Positions 1-8,301 of a stretch of 50,363 nucleotides of DNA are shown one piece after another. Each line of letters opens with the position of its first letter. Position 1 is the stretch's first letter. The notes beneath the pieces were generated by a model, which did not search any database, had not been told where the DNA came from, and saw only the letters and a program-made list of their open reading frames with translations. This stretch comes from an uncultured Oscillospiraceae bacterium (GTDB lineage Bacteria; Bacillota; Clostridia; Oscillospirales; Oscillospiraceae): contig CATLHC010000011.1 of assembly GCA_949948775.1 (NCBI GenBank), positions 1 to 50,363 on the forward strand, written 5' to 3'. The position numbers were made by a program, and so were the translations under genes.

Positions 1-876
1 TTATCCCACCATCGCACGGTTGGCAAAATACCGCTCCCGGTCCATGACGTGGTTTCGCAGATAGTCCGCCCAAAGCTTGTATCCCCCGTAGGAGAAGTGG
101 CAGCCGTCGTTGGCCAGCTCCGCCGGGAGCTGGCCGTCCGGCCCGGTATAGGCCTCGGCGGTATTCAGCAGCACCACCTGCTTCTCCGCCGCCAGGCGCA
201 CAATGGCCTCGTTGAACGCCGCCAGGTTCTCGTTGTTGATGTAGGAGGCCAGCCTGTTCTGCCTGCACATGGCGTCGTTCAGCGGGGGCATCACCTGCAG
301 ATACACCACCGCGTCGGGCTGAAGCTCCAAGACCTTGTCCAGCAGCTTCCCCAGGCCGCTCTCATAGCTCTGGGCGGGGTAGCCCAGCTCGTTCACCCCC
401 AGCATGATGTACACGCTCTCGTACTGTCTCAGCGTCAGGGCCTCCACCAGATTGCACTTCCGGCCGTCTACCTCAAAGGGGCGGAACTCTTCGTCATCTG
501 CCTTAAATACCGTCATCCCGCGGGCCCAGTAAAAGTCCCCATGCTTCAGTCCGCTGAAGAGCTGCAACCCCTCGGTGCGGGAGTCGCCCAAAAACGCTGC
601 GGTGTCAAAAAAGCTGTCGTCCGCCACCGGCTCGCTCTCCTCCAGGGGCGTGCCGAACCGATAGGTCTCCGCCGTCTCCGGAGTGGGCGTGGGTTCCGGC
701 GTGGGGGTAGGGGTGGGCGTGGGCTCCGGCGGCATGGTCAGAGCGTCGGAGGCCACCGGCGGGGCGCTGTCCGGGAACGGGGAGGAGGGTACATAATGCC
801 CGGAGGTGGTTCCACAGCCCGCCAGCACGGCCAGCGCCAGGGCGCACAGGGACAGGTACGGCTTTTTGCGGTGCAT
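1..876 (-). CDS. SGNH/GDSL-family hydrolase lipoprotein
   Basis: 291 residues, complete. The N-terminus is a lipoprotein signal: a short basic start, a hydrophobic stretch and an LAGC lipobox (Cys about residue 21), so the protein should be anchored on the outer face of the membrane. A spacer of alternating Pro/Thr/Glu (residues about 50-68) leads to the catalytic domain. SGNH blocks are visible: GDSR (nucleophile Ser, about residue 97), GVNELG (block III Asn) and DGCHFS near the C-terminus (Asp-x-x-His of block V). The family contains esterases and O-acyl hydrolases acting on lipids or on cell-wall and exopolysaccharide acyl groups; the substrate here cannot be read. GGAG lies about 12 bases before the ATG. 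It is transcribed leftwards, downstream of the ThrE-like gene but with its own promoter. Confidence 0.85.
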   Translation of the reverse strand: MHRKKPYLSLCALALAVLAGCGTTSGHYVPSSPFPDSAPPVASDALTMPPEPTPTPTPTPEPTPTPETAETYRFGTPLEESEPVADDSFFDTAAFLGDSRTEGLQLFSGLKHGDFYWARGMTVFKADDEEFRPFEVDGRKCNLVEALTLRQYESVYIMLGVNELGYPAQSYESGLGKLLDKVLELQPDAVVYLQVMPPLNDAMCRQNRLASYINNENLAAFNEAIVRLAAEKQVVLLNTAEAYTGPDGQLPAELANDGCHFSYGGYKLWADYLRNHVMDRERYFANRAMVG

Positions 877-911
877 TTCGATCAGAACTCCTTCTTTTTG
901 ATTTCCAAATC

Positions 912-940
912 ATGTTAGCACACCCTTCGGAGCGGGTCAA
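912..940 (-). promoter_or_regulatory. Promoter of the SGNH lipoprotein gene
   Basis: Read on the minus strand: TTGACC (935-940), 17-base spacer, TAACAT (912-917). Good sigma-A match placed about 35 bases before the start codon, so this gene can be transcribed independently of the upstream exporter gene. Confidence 0.55.
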
Positions 941-990
941 GGAACGAAGGGTTACAAATCAGCGTCGAAATCGTAACAGGGGAGCGGGAC

Positions 991-2211
991 TCAGCGCCGG
1001 CGCCACCTCCGGTGCAGCGCCAGCGCCGACGCCACCACCAGCAGACCCAGGGCCAGACACCCGGCGATGCCCATGGTGCGGAAAAAGGTGTCCAAAAACA
1101 GCGCGGTATCCCCCCGCAGGCCGTGGTCCATGGCCTGGTAAATGGTCAGTCCCGGCACCAGCGGGAACATGGCCAGGACCAGATAGGACGTGGCCGGGCA
1201 TCTCCGTCGCCGGGCCATCCACTCGGAGTAGGCCGACACCGCGATGGCGGCAATCAGGCTGGCGGCAAAGGGGCTGCTCCACAGCGCCATGCCCGCCTGG
1301 TACGCCGCCCAGCCCAGGGCGCCGCCTAGGCCGCACAGAAGCGCCCCCACGCCCTGGGCGTTGAAGGGCACACAGAACCCGAGGCAGGCCACAAAGGCAA
1401 ACGCGCAGTACAGCGCCGGTCCGTACTGCACCACGGTTCCGCCCTGGGCGGACAGCGTCTCCCGGAACAGCGCCATGGCGGTTCCTGTTCCCAGCGCGAT
1501 GGACCCCGCCGACAGCACCGCCCGGGCGAAGGTGGCCAGCCCCGCCACCATGTCCCCGGTGAGCAGGTCGCTCATGAAGTTGGTAAACACCAGCCCCGGC
1601 ACCAGCACCATAATGGCCCCGGCGATGGTGATCTCTACGCTGACGGGCGCGCCCAGCGCCGCCGGAACGCAGGCCGCCGCCCCCAGCACAAAGGCCGACG
1701 CCCCCATGGCCAGGAAGGGGTTCGCGCCGGCCCGGTTCAGCAGCCACAGGCACGCCCCGCAGGCCAGCCCGGAAAGTCCCGCCGCGGCAGCCTCCGCCCA
1801 GCCGCCGGAGAAAAACAGCGCGAAAAAAAACGCCCCCACAAAATATCCCAGCATGCACAGCGCCGCCGGATACCGCCGCAGCTGCGCGGCGGTTTCGCCG
1901 CACTGGCGCAGGAGCGCGCCGGGGTCCTCGGGCGGGTCGGCGCACAGCCGCCGGGACAGGTCGTTGAGCCGCTCGATGCCCTCCAGGTCCACCGACGCGG
2001 GGCGCACGCGGCGCATGACGGTGCGGGTGGAGCCATCGGGGCAGCGGGCGCTGACCCACAGGCAGTTGGGAATGGCGAACACCTCGCCCTCCAGGCCGTA
2101 GGCCGCCAGGAGACGGTGCACAGTGTCCTCCGCGCGCTGGATTTCCGCGCCGTACTCCAAGAGTTGGCGGCCCATCTCGCAGCAGCCGGACAGCAGGGTG
2201 TCGTAGTCCAT
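991..2211 (-). CDS. Threonine/serine exporter family protein (ThrE N- and C-domains fused)
   Basis: 406 residues. The first ~240 residues match the ThrE N-terminal domain (DUF1212 type): a soluble helix starting LLEYGAEIQRAEDTV, followed by hydrophobic segments. The C-terminal ~150 residues are a second set of membrane helices of the ThrE_2/DUF3815 type. In many Firmicutes these halves are two genes (YjjP/YjjB-like pair); here they form one chain of about ten predicted membrane spans. The family exports threonine, serine or dicarboxylates; substrate is inferred from the family only. AGGAGG sits seven bases before the ATG. A rho-independent terminator of the upstream 48-residue gene ends just before this Shine-Dalgarno. 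Confidence 0.85.
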   Translation of the reverse strand: MDYDTLLSGCCEMGRQLLEYGAEIQRAEDTVHRLLAAYGLEGEVFAIPNCLWVSARCPDGSTRTVMRRVRPASVDLEGIERLNDLSRRLCADPPEDPGALLRQCGETAAQLRRYPAALCMLGYFVGAFFFALFFSGGWAEAAAAGLSGLACGACLWLLNRAGANPFLAMGASAFVLGAAACVPAALGAPVSVEITIAGAIMVLVPGLVFTNFMSDLLTGDMVAGLATFARAVLSAGSIALGTGTAMALFRETLSAQGGTVVQYGPALYCAFAFVACLGFCVPFNAQGVGALLCGLGGALGWAAYQAGMALWSSPFAASLIAAIAVSAYSEWMARRRRCPATSYLVLAMFPLVPGLTIYQAMDHGLRGDTALFLDTFFRTMGIAGCLALGLLVVASALALHRRWRRR

Positions 2212-2227
2212 ATATGTGCCTCCTCAA

Positions 2228-2254
2228 AGGAAAAGGGGCCGGATCACCGGCCCC
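2228..2254 (-). terminator. Rho-independent terminator after the 48-residue gene
   Basis: On the minus strand an 8-bp stem CCGGCCCC/GGGGCCGG with a 4-base loop is followed by TTTTCC (2231-2234). It lies 10-30 bases after the stop of the small gene and immediately before the ThrE Shine-Dalgarno, so it separates the two units or attenuates the exporter. Confidence 0.75.
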
Positions 2255-2264
2255 CTTCACGCTG

Positions 2265-2411
2265 TTACTGGGTGGTTCCCCGGATATAGGCGTCAATCAG
2301 CTCTTTCAGCTCTTTGGCTGTGTAGGTTTTATCCGGGTCGGATTCAAAAATACGGAGCAAATCATACGCCATAGCCTTCTGCACGTCCTTGCGCTCGTTT
2401 TCGGTGGGCAT
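2265..2411 (-). CDS. 48-residue conserved-looking small protein
   Basis: Starts MPTENERKDVQKAM and ends RGTTQ; soluble and mostly charged-helical, with a helix-like centre (YDLLRIFE) and a second helix (AKELKELIDAYIRG). No domain recognised. The ATG at 2409-2411 is chosen because AAAGGAGG lies eight bases upstream, while the longer in-frame extension to 2468 would begin inside the promoter. Own promoter and terminator make it a single-gene unit. The pattern of two short helices with a charged surface suggests a small regulatory or partner protein, but this is only inference. Confidence 0.75.
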   Translation of the reverse strand: MPTENERKDVQKAMAYDLLRIFESDPDKTYTAKELKELIDAYIRGTTQ

Positions 2412-2439
2412 ATCTCTGGCCTCCTTTCTGGATATTAAC

Positions 2440-2468
2440 ATTATACCATATGATAGCGGAAAGCGCAA
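2440..2468 (-). promoter_or_regulatory. Promoter of the 48-residue gene
   Basis: Minus strand TTGCGC (2463-2468), 17-base spacer, TATAAT (2440-2445), about 29 bases before the ATG. Confidence 0.7.
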
Positions 2469-2526
2469 GGGCCGGCGGATTCTGTCGGCCCTGCCATTAA
2501 TTTTTCCAGAAATTTTCGGTTAAGGC

Positions 2527-2554
2527 TTGCAAATTTTTGCCGATAGAGTATAAT
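2527..2554 (+). promoter_or_regulatory. Promoter of the SLH surface-protein gene
   Basis: TTGCAA (2527-2532), 16-base spacer, TATAAT (2549-2554). The predicted transcript begins near 2561, giving a leader of about 145 bases. Confidence 0.7.
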
Positions 2555-2705
2555 AGTAGCCGTATAATTGTGGCGTCGGAGGCGTCAGCCAATCATTCCG
2601 ATGGAAGGAGGGCCGTATGCCCGGCCACGCCCCGGAAAGGGACAAACCAGCCGGCCAGACCGGCGAATTGAGCTACCCAAACCAGATACAAGGAGGAACA
2701 GAAAT
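2555..2705 (+). promoter_or_regulatory. Long structured 5' leader of the SLH gene (unassigned RNA element)
   Basis: About 145 transcribed bases with GC-rich pairing potential, for example GCCGG...CCGGC around 2652-2675 and GGGCCG...CGGCC around 2610-2632, ending in AGGAGG and the ATG at 2706. Such leaders often hold riboswitches or stabilising 5' structures. I compared it by eye with c-di-GMP-I, c-di-AMP, cobalamin and SAM consensus cores and saw no convincing match. Confidence 0.35.
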
Positions 2706-5700
2706 ATGAAGAAACGACTTTTGTCGGCCGCCTTGGCGTTAGCCATGGTGCTGACATTGATCCCAGCAACCGTCGTACCCGTTGCGGCATACGATCCCGC
2801 CAGTAGCGCTGAAAACGGGAACACGGCGAGTTATCACGCCAAGTTTGACAGCACCATCACAGACGACACAACCCCTGGGGATGTTCCGGGGTGGTTTGTC
2901 CAGGTAAAAGGTACTGATGGTAAAGTTACTGGCTATAAGAAGATTTCCAGCGGCATTATTGTCGGCAGTACATATTATGACAGTTATGCCAATATCCCGG
3001 GTACAAAGCCCACCAGTTTCACTGTTATCGGTTCTCAAACGATCACGATGGACAGCTCCGTCACCAGCGTGAACATTGACCTCTACGGCGGTGTAAGCAC
3101 GACCAGCCTTTCTATCAGCGGCCCTACCGGTCTGACCAGTGTCATTCTCAACGACAGCAAGTATACCACCGAAGTCAACGCTGGACAGCGTACTTCTACC
3201 CAGAAGGCCAGCCTGACCGCTGTGGGCACTCTGGCCGCCGATAAGGCCGTGAACATCCAGATGACCAATGTGGGCGGCACTGTGGCAATTGATCGCAGCA
3301 GCGCTGCGGATGCCAACGGAAAACCCGTGGCTGACCGAATTACCCTGGACAACGCCAGCTTGGGCAATATCAAACTGGGTAAGCTGGGCACTGAGACCGG
3401 GACGACGCCCAAGTCCTCCGCCATCCAGAACGTCAGCCTCAAGAACGGAAGCTCTGCCTCGGCAATTACAGTGGTTGGCAACAGCAGCAGAGTGGAGATC
3501 ACCGACAGCACGGTGGGTTCCGGCACCGGCACTGTCGATATCACCGGAACCGGCGCGTCCTTCACCATGTCCGGCGATTCCAAGGCGGGCAATCTGACCC
3601 TGTTCGGCGTCACCAAGACGAACAACGGCGGCAAGGACAGCACCGCCGCTCCCCCCAGCGTCAGCATCAGCGCGGGCACTGTGGGCACGATCACCTATAC
3701 TCCTACGGATGAGGCCGCGTTGGGCAACGCCAGCGTGCAGCTGACCAGCAGCTCCGCCTACTCCGGCAAGATCACTATGAATAAGGGCACCGTGTCCATC
3801 GCCAGCGGCCACGCCAACGGTGTGGAGCTGAAGGAGGGCACCTTGAACGTCAGCGGCTCCGGCGCCACCACCGGCGACCTGACCCTGGGCGCAACCAAGG
3901 ACACCACCCTGAACGTCACCGGAACCGGTCACACTGTGGGCACAATCGGTGGAACGATTGCGAACGTGACCCTGAAGATTCCCGAGAGCCGGACCAATAC
4001 CTATGGCAGTACCACTACTAATCTGAGCACTTACAACAAAACGGACGCTGACAAGAAGATCAAGGGCGGCACCTGGGTGAACGAAGTTCCCTATAAGGCC
4101 CTGGACTCCAGCCTGGCCTGGCAGCTTCAGGCCGGTGCGACCGGCAAATATACTTATTACACCCAGGAGCAGTTGGGTGAGGCCCTCACCGCGCAGGTTA
4201 AAGGCGGGACCGGTTACACAATCACCCCCACCAACACGGCGGGCACGGCTCCGGGCGCTTTGACTCTGACCTTCAAAAGCGGGAGCATTACGTGGGGCCA
4301 AATTAGTGGACTGAATCTGAACGACCGCATCCTCCTGCCCTCCGCCATCAACAGCACCGCTACCGGTCGCTGGACCGAGACGGTGGGTGCGGATACCACC
4401 CCGAGCAACAGCTACAACAGCGGCTACGATTACGGCATGCCTAGCGCCAGTGTGGTTCTGGACGCCGGAGGCGGCGCGGCTTCCGGCAACGCCACCAAGC
4501 TGACCAACGCCGCGATTGCGGCCACGAGTGCTGCTGATGTTGATAAGTCTGTGCGGGTCAGCGTGAACAACAACGTGATTACCATCACCGGTAGCCTGCC
4601 CGTCAAGACCACGACCATCAACCTGACGCTGACCACCGATGTGCAAAAGGCCGACGGCACCTATGCTACAGTGAATGTCCCGGTGGTCTACTACTCCGAC
4701 ACCAAGACTCTGCGGTTCCAGAACCCTGGCAGCACCCCCCTCGGCTATGGCATCACTGTGCCCGACCTGGACCGCCTGCGCCTGAGCAACGAGACCGTCT
4801 ACACCCTGAGCGCCAGCGTGAAGGACATCAACGAGGGTGTGAAGCTGGACATGACTGCCAGCGGCAAGACCGTTGAAGTCACCGTGAGCGCCAGTGCCTA
4901 TGCAACAAAGGCCCTGCGAGACGGGCTGAAAGCCGCCCTGGAGGGAAACGGCGCTGGTGCCGCCACATTCGACTGGACCAAATCTCCCGCCATCGTCCAG
5001 GCCATCAATGATGTGCGGGGCGGTACCACCGACAGCCAGATCAAGAGCTGGAAGGACAGCGCCGACCGCACCTATTACCTGAAAAACCACCAGAGCGTTC
5101 CCAGCACCGGCGCTCCCGCAAAGTATACTGAGGTCTATCTGGTGCCCTATCTGGCCGTCACCGTTAATGAGCACAACAGCGACGGCGGCACCATGAAGGC
5201 CACCATGACCCCCATGTACCGCATTGAGGCGAGGTCGACAGCAACTGCTGCTGCAGGCGAACCCGCTCTTGATCCCATCGTGGTGCAGACTGGCCGCACC
5301 TTGGGTACCCTCACTGGCGTTATGGCCGATGCTACCATGACCGGCGCGACCGTGAAGTTCGCAAGTTTGGATTACCCGGCCGGTAAGACCTTTGGCGGCA
5401 CGGGCGCTACCCTGTATGTTCACCAGGACGGCACCTACGTTTATAGCTATGATGCTGCCAAAGGCATAACTATCACCCACGCTGGAACCAACGGCTTGGG
5501 CACCTTCGAGATCAACAAGACCGATGGACTGGTGAAGCTGTATGACGCCACGGTGGCCCTTGGTACAGACAAGACTGCAATCAAGGTGACAGATGTGACA
5601 CCTGACAACTGTAAGGGTACTTATGACACCCTCCAGGCTGCCGTGGACGACGCCAAGAACGGTCAGTACATTGAGGTGGACCAGAACTACACCGGCAGCA

Positions 5701-6893
5701 CCACGATCAACATGACCGGCGACGCTCGGACCATCTATGTCCAGGCCGTGGGCAAGACCGTGGTGGTGGCCAACGCCAGCGGCGGCCTGGTGGACAGCAA
5801 CGCCAGCGGCAGCCTGTACACCATCAAGCTGAACCGTGACACCGCTCCCGTGGGCGGCAACATCAAGATCGACACCGCCACCGGCGGCTCCGCCAGCGTC
5901 AACGCCAACCCCGCCAGGGTGGGCAGCACCGTCACCATCACCCTGTCCGCCAGCGCGGGCTACAGCCCCTCCGGCGTGTCCGTTAAGACCTCCAGCGGCC
6001 AGACCGTCAGCGTGTCCGGCTCCGGCAGCAGCTACACCTTCACCATGCCCTCCGGCTCCGTGACCGTGACCCCGTCCTTCACCAAGACCAACACCAACGC
6101 CACCATCAGCGTGAACCGCGCCATCACCGGCACCGGCACCGCCAGCACCAACGCCAGCGGCCAGGTGTCTCCCGGCACCCAGGTCACCGTGACCACCACC
6201 CCCGGCGCGGGCCAGCGCACCATGGGCCTGAGCGTCACCGGAGCCACCGCCATCCGCACCGGCGTGAACACCTTCACGTTCACCGTGCCCTCCGGCTACT
6301 CCACCGTGACGGTCACCCCGTCCTTCGACGCGAACAACAACACCATCTTCGCTGACGTGTGGTCCAGCTCGTACTACTCCAAGGCCGTGTCCTGGGCCGT
6401 CAACAAGAACCCCCAGGTCACCAACGGCAGTGATACCTACAGCTTCAGCCCCGAGGACGTCTGCAACCGCGCCCAGATGGTGACCTTCCTGTGGCGTGCC
6501 GCGGGCCGTCCCTCCGTGGCGGGCATCGCCAACCCCTTCGTGGACGTCAGCGCCACCCAGACCCCCGGCGATTACTACAGCGCCATCCTGTGGGCCGTGT
6601 CCCAGGGTATTACGGACGGCACCGACCGCACGCACTTCTCCCCCTACGCCACCGTGACCCGCGGCCAGGCCGTGACCTTCCTGTACCGCTACGAGAAGTC
6701 CCCCGCGGCCAGCACCAACAGCGGCTTCTATGACGTGAGCAGCCGCGAGTACTACGCCCGGCCCGTGTCCTGGGCCAACGCCAAGGGCGTGACCAAGGGG
6801 ACCTCCACCACTATGTTCAGCCCCAACGACCCCGTGACCCGCGCCCAGGCGGTGACCTTCCTGTACCGCGACGTCACCGGCGATATCGCCTGA
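2706..6893 (+). CDS. Large secreted surface protein with three C-terminal SLH domains
   Basis: 1395 residues from the ATG at 2706 (AGGAGG upstream); an in-frame extension to 2568 lacks a ribosome site. A Sec signal (MKKRLLSAALALAMVLTLIPA..., cleavage likely after VAA at residue 28) is followed by a long Thr/Ser/Gly-rich beta-structured region without recognised enzyme motifs. Two divergent InlB-B-like repeats of about 65 residues (about 1060-1130 and 1145-1210) each end in a FTxPSG...VTVTPSF motif. Three SLH domains (about 1213-1270, 1276-1335, 1340-1395) carry the FxDV...AVxWA...G...FxPxxxxTRAQxVTFLYR pattern. SLH domains bind secondary cell-wall polymers, so the protein should be displayed on the cell surface as an S-layer-like or adhesin component. 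The last ~400 codons are much richer in C-ending codons than the first ~900. A strong terminator follows. Confidence 0.9.
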   Translation: MKKRLLSAALALAMVLTLIPATVVPVAAYDPASSAENGNTASYHAKFDSTITDDTTPGDVPGWFVQVKGTDGKVTGYKKISSGIIVGSTYYDSYANIPGTKPTSFTVIGSQTITMDSSVTSVNIDLYGGVSTTSLSISGPTGLTSVILNDSKYTTEVNAGQRTSTQKASLTAVGTLAADKAVNIQMTNVGGTVAIDRSSAADANGKPVADRITLDNASLGNIKLGKLGTETGTTPKSSAIQNVSLKNGSSASAITVVGNSSRVEITDSTVGSGTGTVDITGTGASFTMSGDSKAGNLTLFGVTKTNNGGKDSTAAPPSVSISAGTVGTITYTPTDEAALGNASVQLTSSSAYSGKITMNKGTVSIASGHANGVELKEGTLNVSGSGATTGDLTLGATKDTTLNVTGTGHTVGTIGGTIANVTLKIPESRTNTYGSTTTNLSTYNKTDADKKIKGGTWVNEVPYKALDSSLAWQLQAGATGKYTYYTQEQLGEALTAQVKGGTGYTITPTNTAGTAPGALTLTFKSGSITWGQISGLNLNDRILLPSAINSTATGRWTETVGADTTPSNSYNSGYDYGMPSASVVLDAGGGAASGNATKLTNAAIAATSAADVDKSVRVSVNNNVITITGSLPVKTTTINLTLTTDVQKADGTYATVNVPVVYYSDTKTLRFQNPGSTPLGYGITVPDLDRLRLSNETVYTLSASVKDINEGVKLDMTASGKTVEVTVSASAYATKALRDGLKAALEGNGAGAATFDWTKSPAIVQAINDVRGGTTDSQIKSWKDSADRTYYLKNHQSVPSTGAPAKYTEVYLVPYLAVTVNEHNSDGGTMKATMTPMYRIEARSTATAAAGEPALDPIVVQTGRTLGTLTGVMADATMTGATVKFASLDYPAGKTFGGTGATLYVHQDGTYVYSYDAAKGITITHAGTNGLGTFEINKTDGLVKLYDATVALGTDKTAIKVTDVTPDNCKGTYDTLQAAVDDAKNGQYIEVDQNYTGSTTINMTGDARTIYVQAVGKTVVVANASGGLVDSNASGSLYTIKLNRDTAPVGGNIKIDTATGGSASVNANPARVGSTVTITLSASAGYSPSGVSVKTSSGQTVSVSGSGSSYTFTMPSGSVTVTPSFTKTNTNATISVNRAITGTGTASTNASGQVSPGTQVTVTTTPGAGQRTMGLSVTGATAIRTGVNTFTFTVPSGYSTVTVTPSFDANNNTIFADVWSSSYYSKAVSWAVNKNPQVTNGSDTYSFSPEDVCNRAQMVTFLWRAAGRPSVAGIANPFVDVSATQTPGDYYSAILWAVSQGITDGTDRTHFSPYATVTRGQAVTFLYRYEKSPAASTNSGFYDVSSREYYARPVSWANAKGVTKGTSTTMFSPNDPVTRAQAVTFLYRDVTGDIA

Positions 6894-6920
6894 GTCAAAC
6901 ACACAGGCTGAGCAAACCTA

Positions 6921-6957
6921 AAAAAGAGTCCCGGCCCATTGGGCCGGGACTCTTTTT
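6921..6957 (+). terminator. Rho-independent terminator after the SLH gene
   Basis: Stem AAAGAGTCCCGGCCC / GGGCCGGGACTCTTT with 3-base loop ATT, followed by a T tract. The A tract on the left makes it potentially bidirectional. Confidence 0.9.
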
Positions 6958-7008
6958 AACGCTGCCGGAACAGTTTTTTAAGGTGCGCTTAAAAATGCCG
7001 GAACCGTC

Positions 7009-7038
7009 TTGAAAAAGCCTGTCCTGTTGATGTAAGAT
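7009..7038 (+). promoter_or_regulatory. Possible promoter of the AI-2E permease gene
   Basis: TTGAAA (7009-7014), 18-base spacer, TAAGAT (7033-7038). Moderate match, correctly placed about 40 bases before the start. Confidence 0.4.
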
Positions 7039-7077
7039 AGAGCTGTAACTGAATTGGGAAAGGGCGGGGCGCATGGC

Positions 7078-8253
7078 ATGAATAAGGAATTTCTCAAAAA
7101 GATATTTTTCAAATCCCTGACAGGTTTTCTTTCCCTGGCGCTGGCGATCCTACTGTTTTTCTGCGTCCAGCGCCTGGACCAGCTGCGTCAGACCTTCCGG
7201 TGGCTGCTGGGAGTGCTGACCCCCTTCATCTACGGCGGCGGAATGGCCTATCTGCTCAAAACCCCCTGCGGGTTTCTGGAGCGGCGGATCGAAGCGGCGC
7301 TGCCGGAGAAGCACAAAAAGTGGGCGGTGGTGCTCAGCGTGTCGGCGGTGCTGCTGCTCAGCGCGCTGGTGATCTATCTGCTGATGAGCATGGTAATCCC
7401 GGAGATCGGGAACAGCATCATGACCCTGGCCGTGGTGGTCCCTCCCAAGGCGGAGGAGTTCGCCAGATGGGTGGTGGCCCACCTGGAGGGCAACGAGGTG
7501 CTGCAAAACTATGTAAACAACGCCTTTGTCAGCATGGAAAATTGGCTGATGAACTGGCTCAACACCGACCTCTTGTCCACCGTGCAGGGGATGATGGGCG
7601 GCGCGTTCACCGCCGTCAGCTCGGTGTTTACGGTGGTGAAGAACATCGTGCTGGGGATCATCATCTGCATCTATCTGCTGACGGGACGCAAGAAGTTCGC
7701 CAAGCACTGCAAGGCGCTGGTGTATGCCGTGTTCAAGCCGGAGCGGGCGGACGCCTTGCTGAAGGAGTGCGCCTTTATTGACAGCACCTTTGTGGGCTTC
7801 TTCGGCGGTAAAATCCTGGACAGCGCCATCGTGGGGCTGATCTGTTACGTATTCTGCGCGGTCATGGCGGTGGCGGCGGGGTTCCAGAACGCGGTACTCA
7901 TCAGTGTCATCATCGGTGTGACCAACGTGATCCCCTATTTTGGACCATTCATCGGGGCGGTGCCCGCCGCGCTGCTGATCCTGATCTCCAGCCCCCGGAA
8001 TTGCCTCATTTTCCTGATCTTTATCGTCGTTTTACAGCAGTTTGACGGCAACATCCTGGGTCCCAAGCTGCTGGCGGGCAGCGTGGGGCTGACCGGCTTC
8101 TGGGTGCTGTTCGCCATCACGCTGTTCCAGGGGATGTTTGGGTTTGTGGGTATCCTGGTAGGAGTGCCGGTGTTCGCGGTCATTTACGATCTGGTGCGGC
8201 GGTGGATCGTGGCCGGTCTGAAAAAACACGACAGGCTGGATATGCTGCAATAA
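7078..8253 (+). CDS. AI-2E family transporter (TqsA/YtvI-like permease)
   Basis: 391 residues from the ATG at 7078; a TTG 24 bases upstream is in frame but less likely. Predicted topology: two N-terminal helices, a third after a basic stretch (KHKKWAVVLSVSAVLLL), a long amphipathic segment, and a C-terminal group of helices with the family's NVIPYFGPFIGAVPA and LxGxSVGLxxxW-like motifs. Family members are homo-oligomeric membrane proteins implicated in export of autoinducer-2 or, in other members, in Na+/H+ exchange; the substrate is not inferable. Single-gene unit between two terminators. The upstream sequence GGAAAGGGCGGGG is a weak ribosome site. Confidence 0.85.
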   Translation: MNKEFLKKIFFKSLTGFLSLALAILLFFCVQRLDQLRQTFRWLLGVLTPFIYGGGMAYLLKTPCGFLERRIEAALPEKHKKWAVVLSVSAVLLLSALVIYLLMSMVIPEIGNSIMTLAVVVPPKAEEFARWVVAHLEGNEVLQNYVNNAFVSMENWLMNWLNTDLLSTVQGMMGGAFTAVSSVFTVVKNIVLGIIICIYLLTGRKKFAKHCKALVYAVFKPERADALLKECAFIDSTFVGFFGGKILDSAIVGLICYVFCAVMAVAAGFQNAVLISVIIGVTNVIPYFGPFIGAVPAALLILISSPRNCLIFLIFIVVLQQFDGNILGPKLLAGSVGLTGFWVLFAITLFQGMFGFVGILVGVPVFAVIYDLVRRWIVAGLKKHDRLDMLQ

Positions 8254-8263
8254 CGAATACATC

Positions 8264-8300
8264 AAAAAGCGGCCGGACTCCATAATGTCCGGCCGCTTTT
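8264..8300. terminator. Bidirectional terminator between convergent genes
   Basis: AAAAGCGGCCGGAC / GTCCGGCCGCTTTT with an 8-9 base loop; T tract on the plus strand and A tract before the stem, so it serves both the permease gene and the convergent chemoreceptor gene, whose stop is two bases away. Confidence 0.9.
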
Positions 8301-8301
8301 A

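Noticed and set aside
666..730. Short tandem repeat encoding Pro-Thr-Glu near the start of the SGNH lipoprotein
   Set aside because: It is an in-frame surface-linker repeat typical of lipoproteins, not an independent repeat element or CRISPR.
2739..6902. A stop-free antisense frame of almost 1390 codons opposite the SLH gene
   Set aside because: Its translation is a low-complexity Gly/His/Val/Ala-rich product with no domain, no convincing ribosome site and frame phasing explained by the GC-biased third positions of the sense gene.
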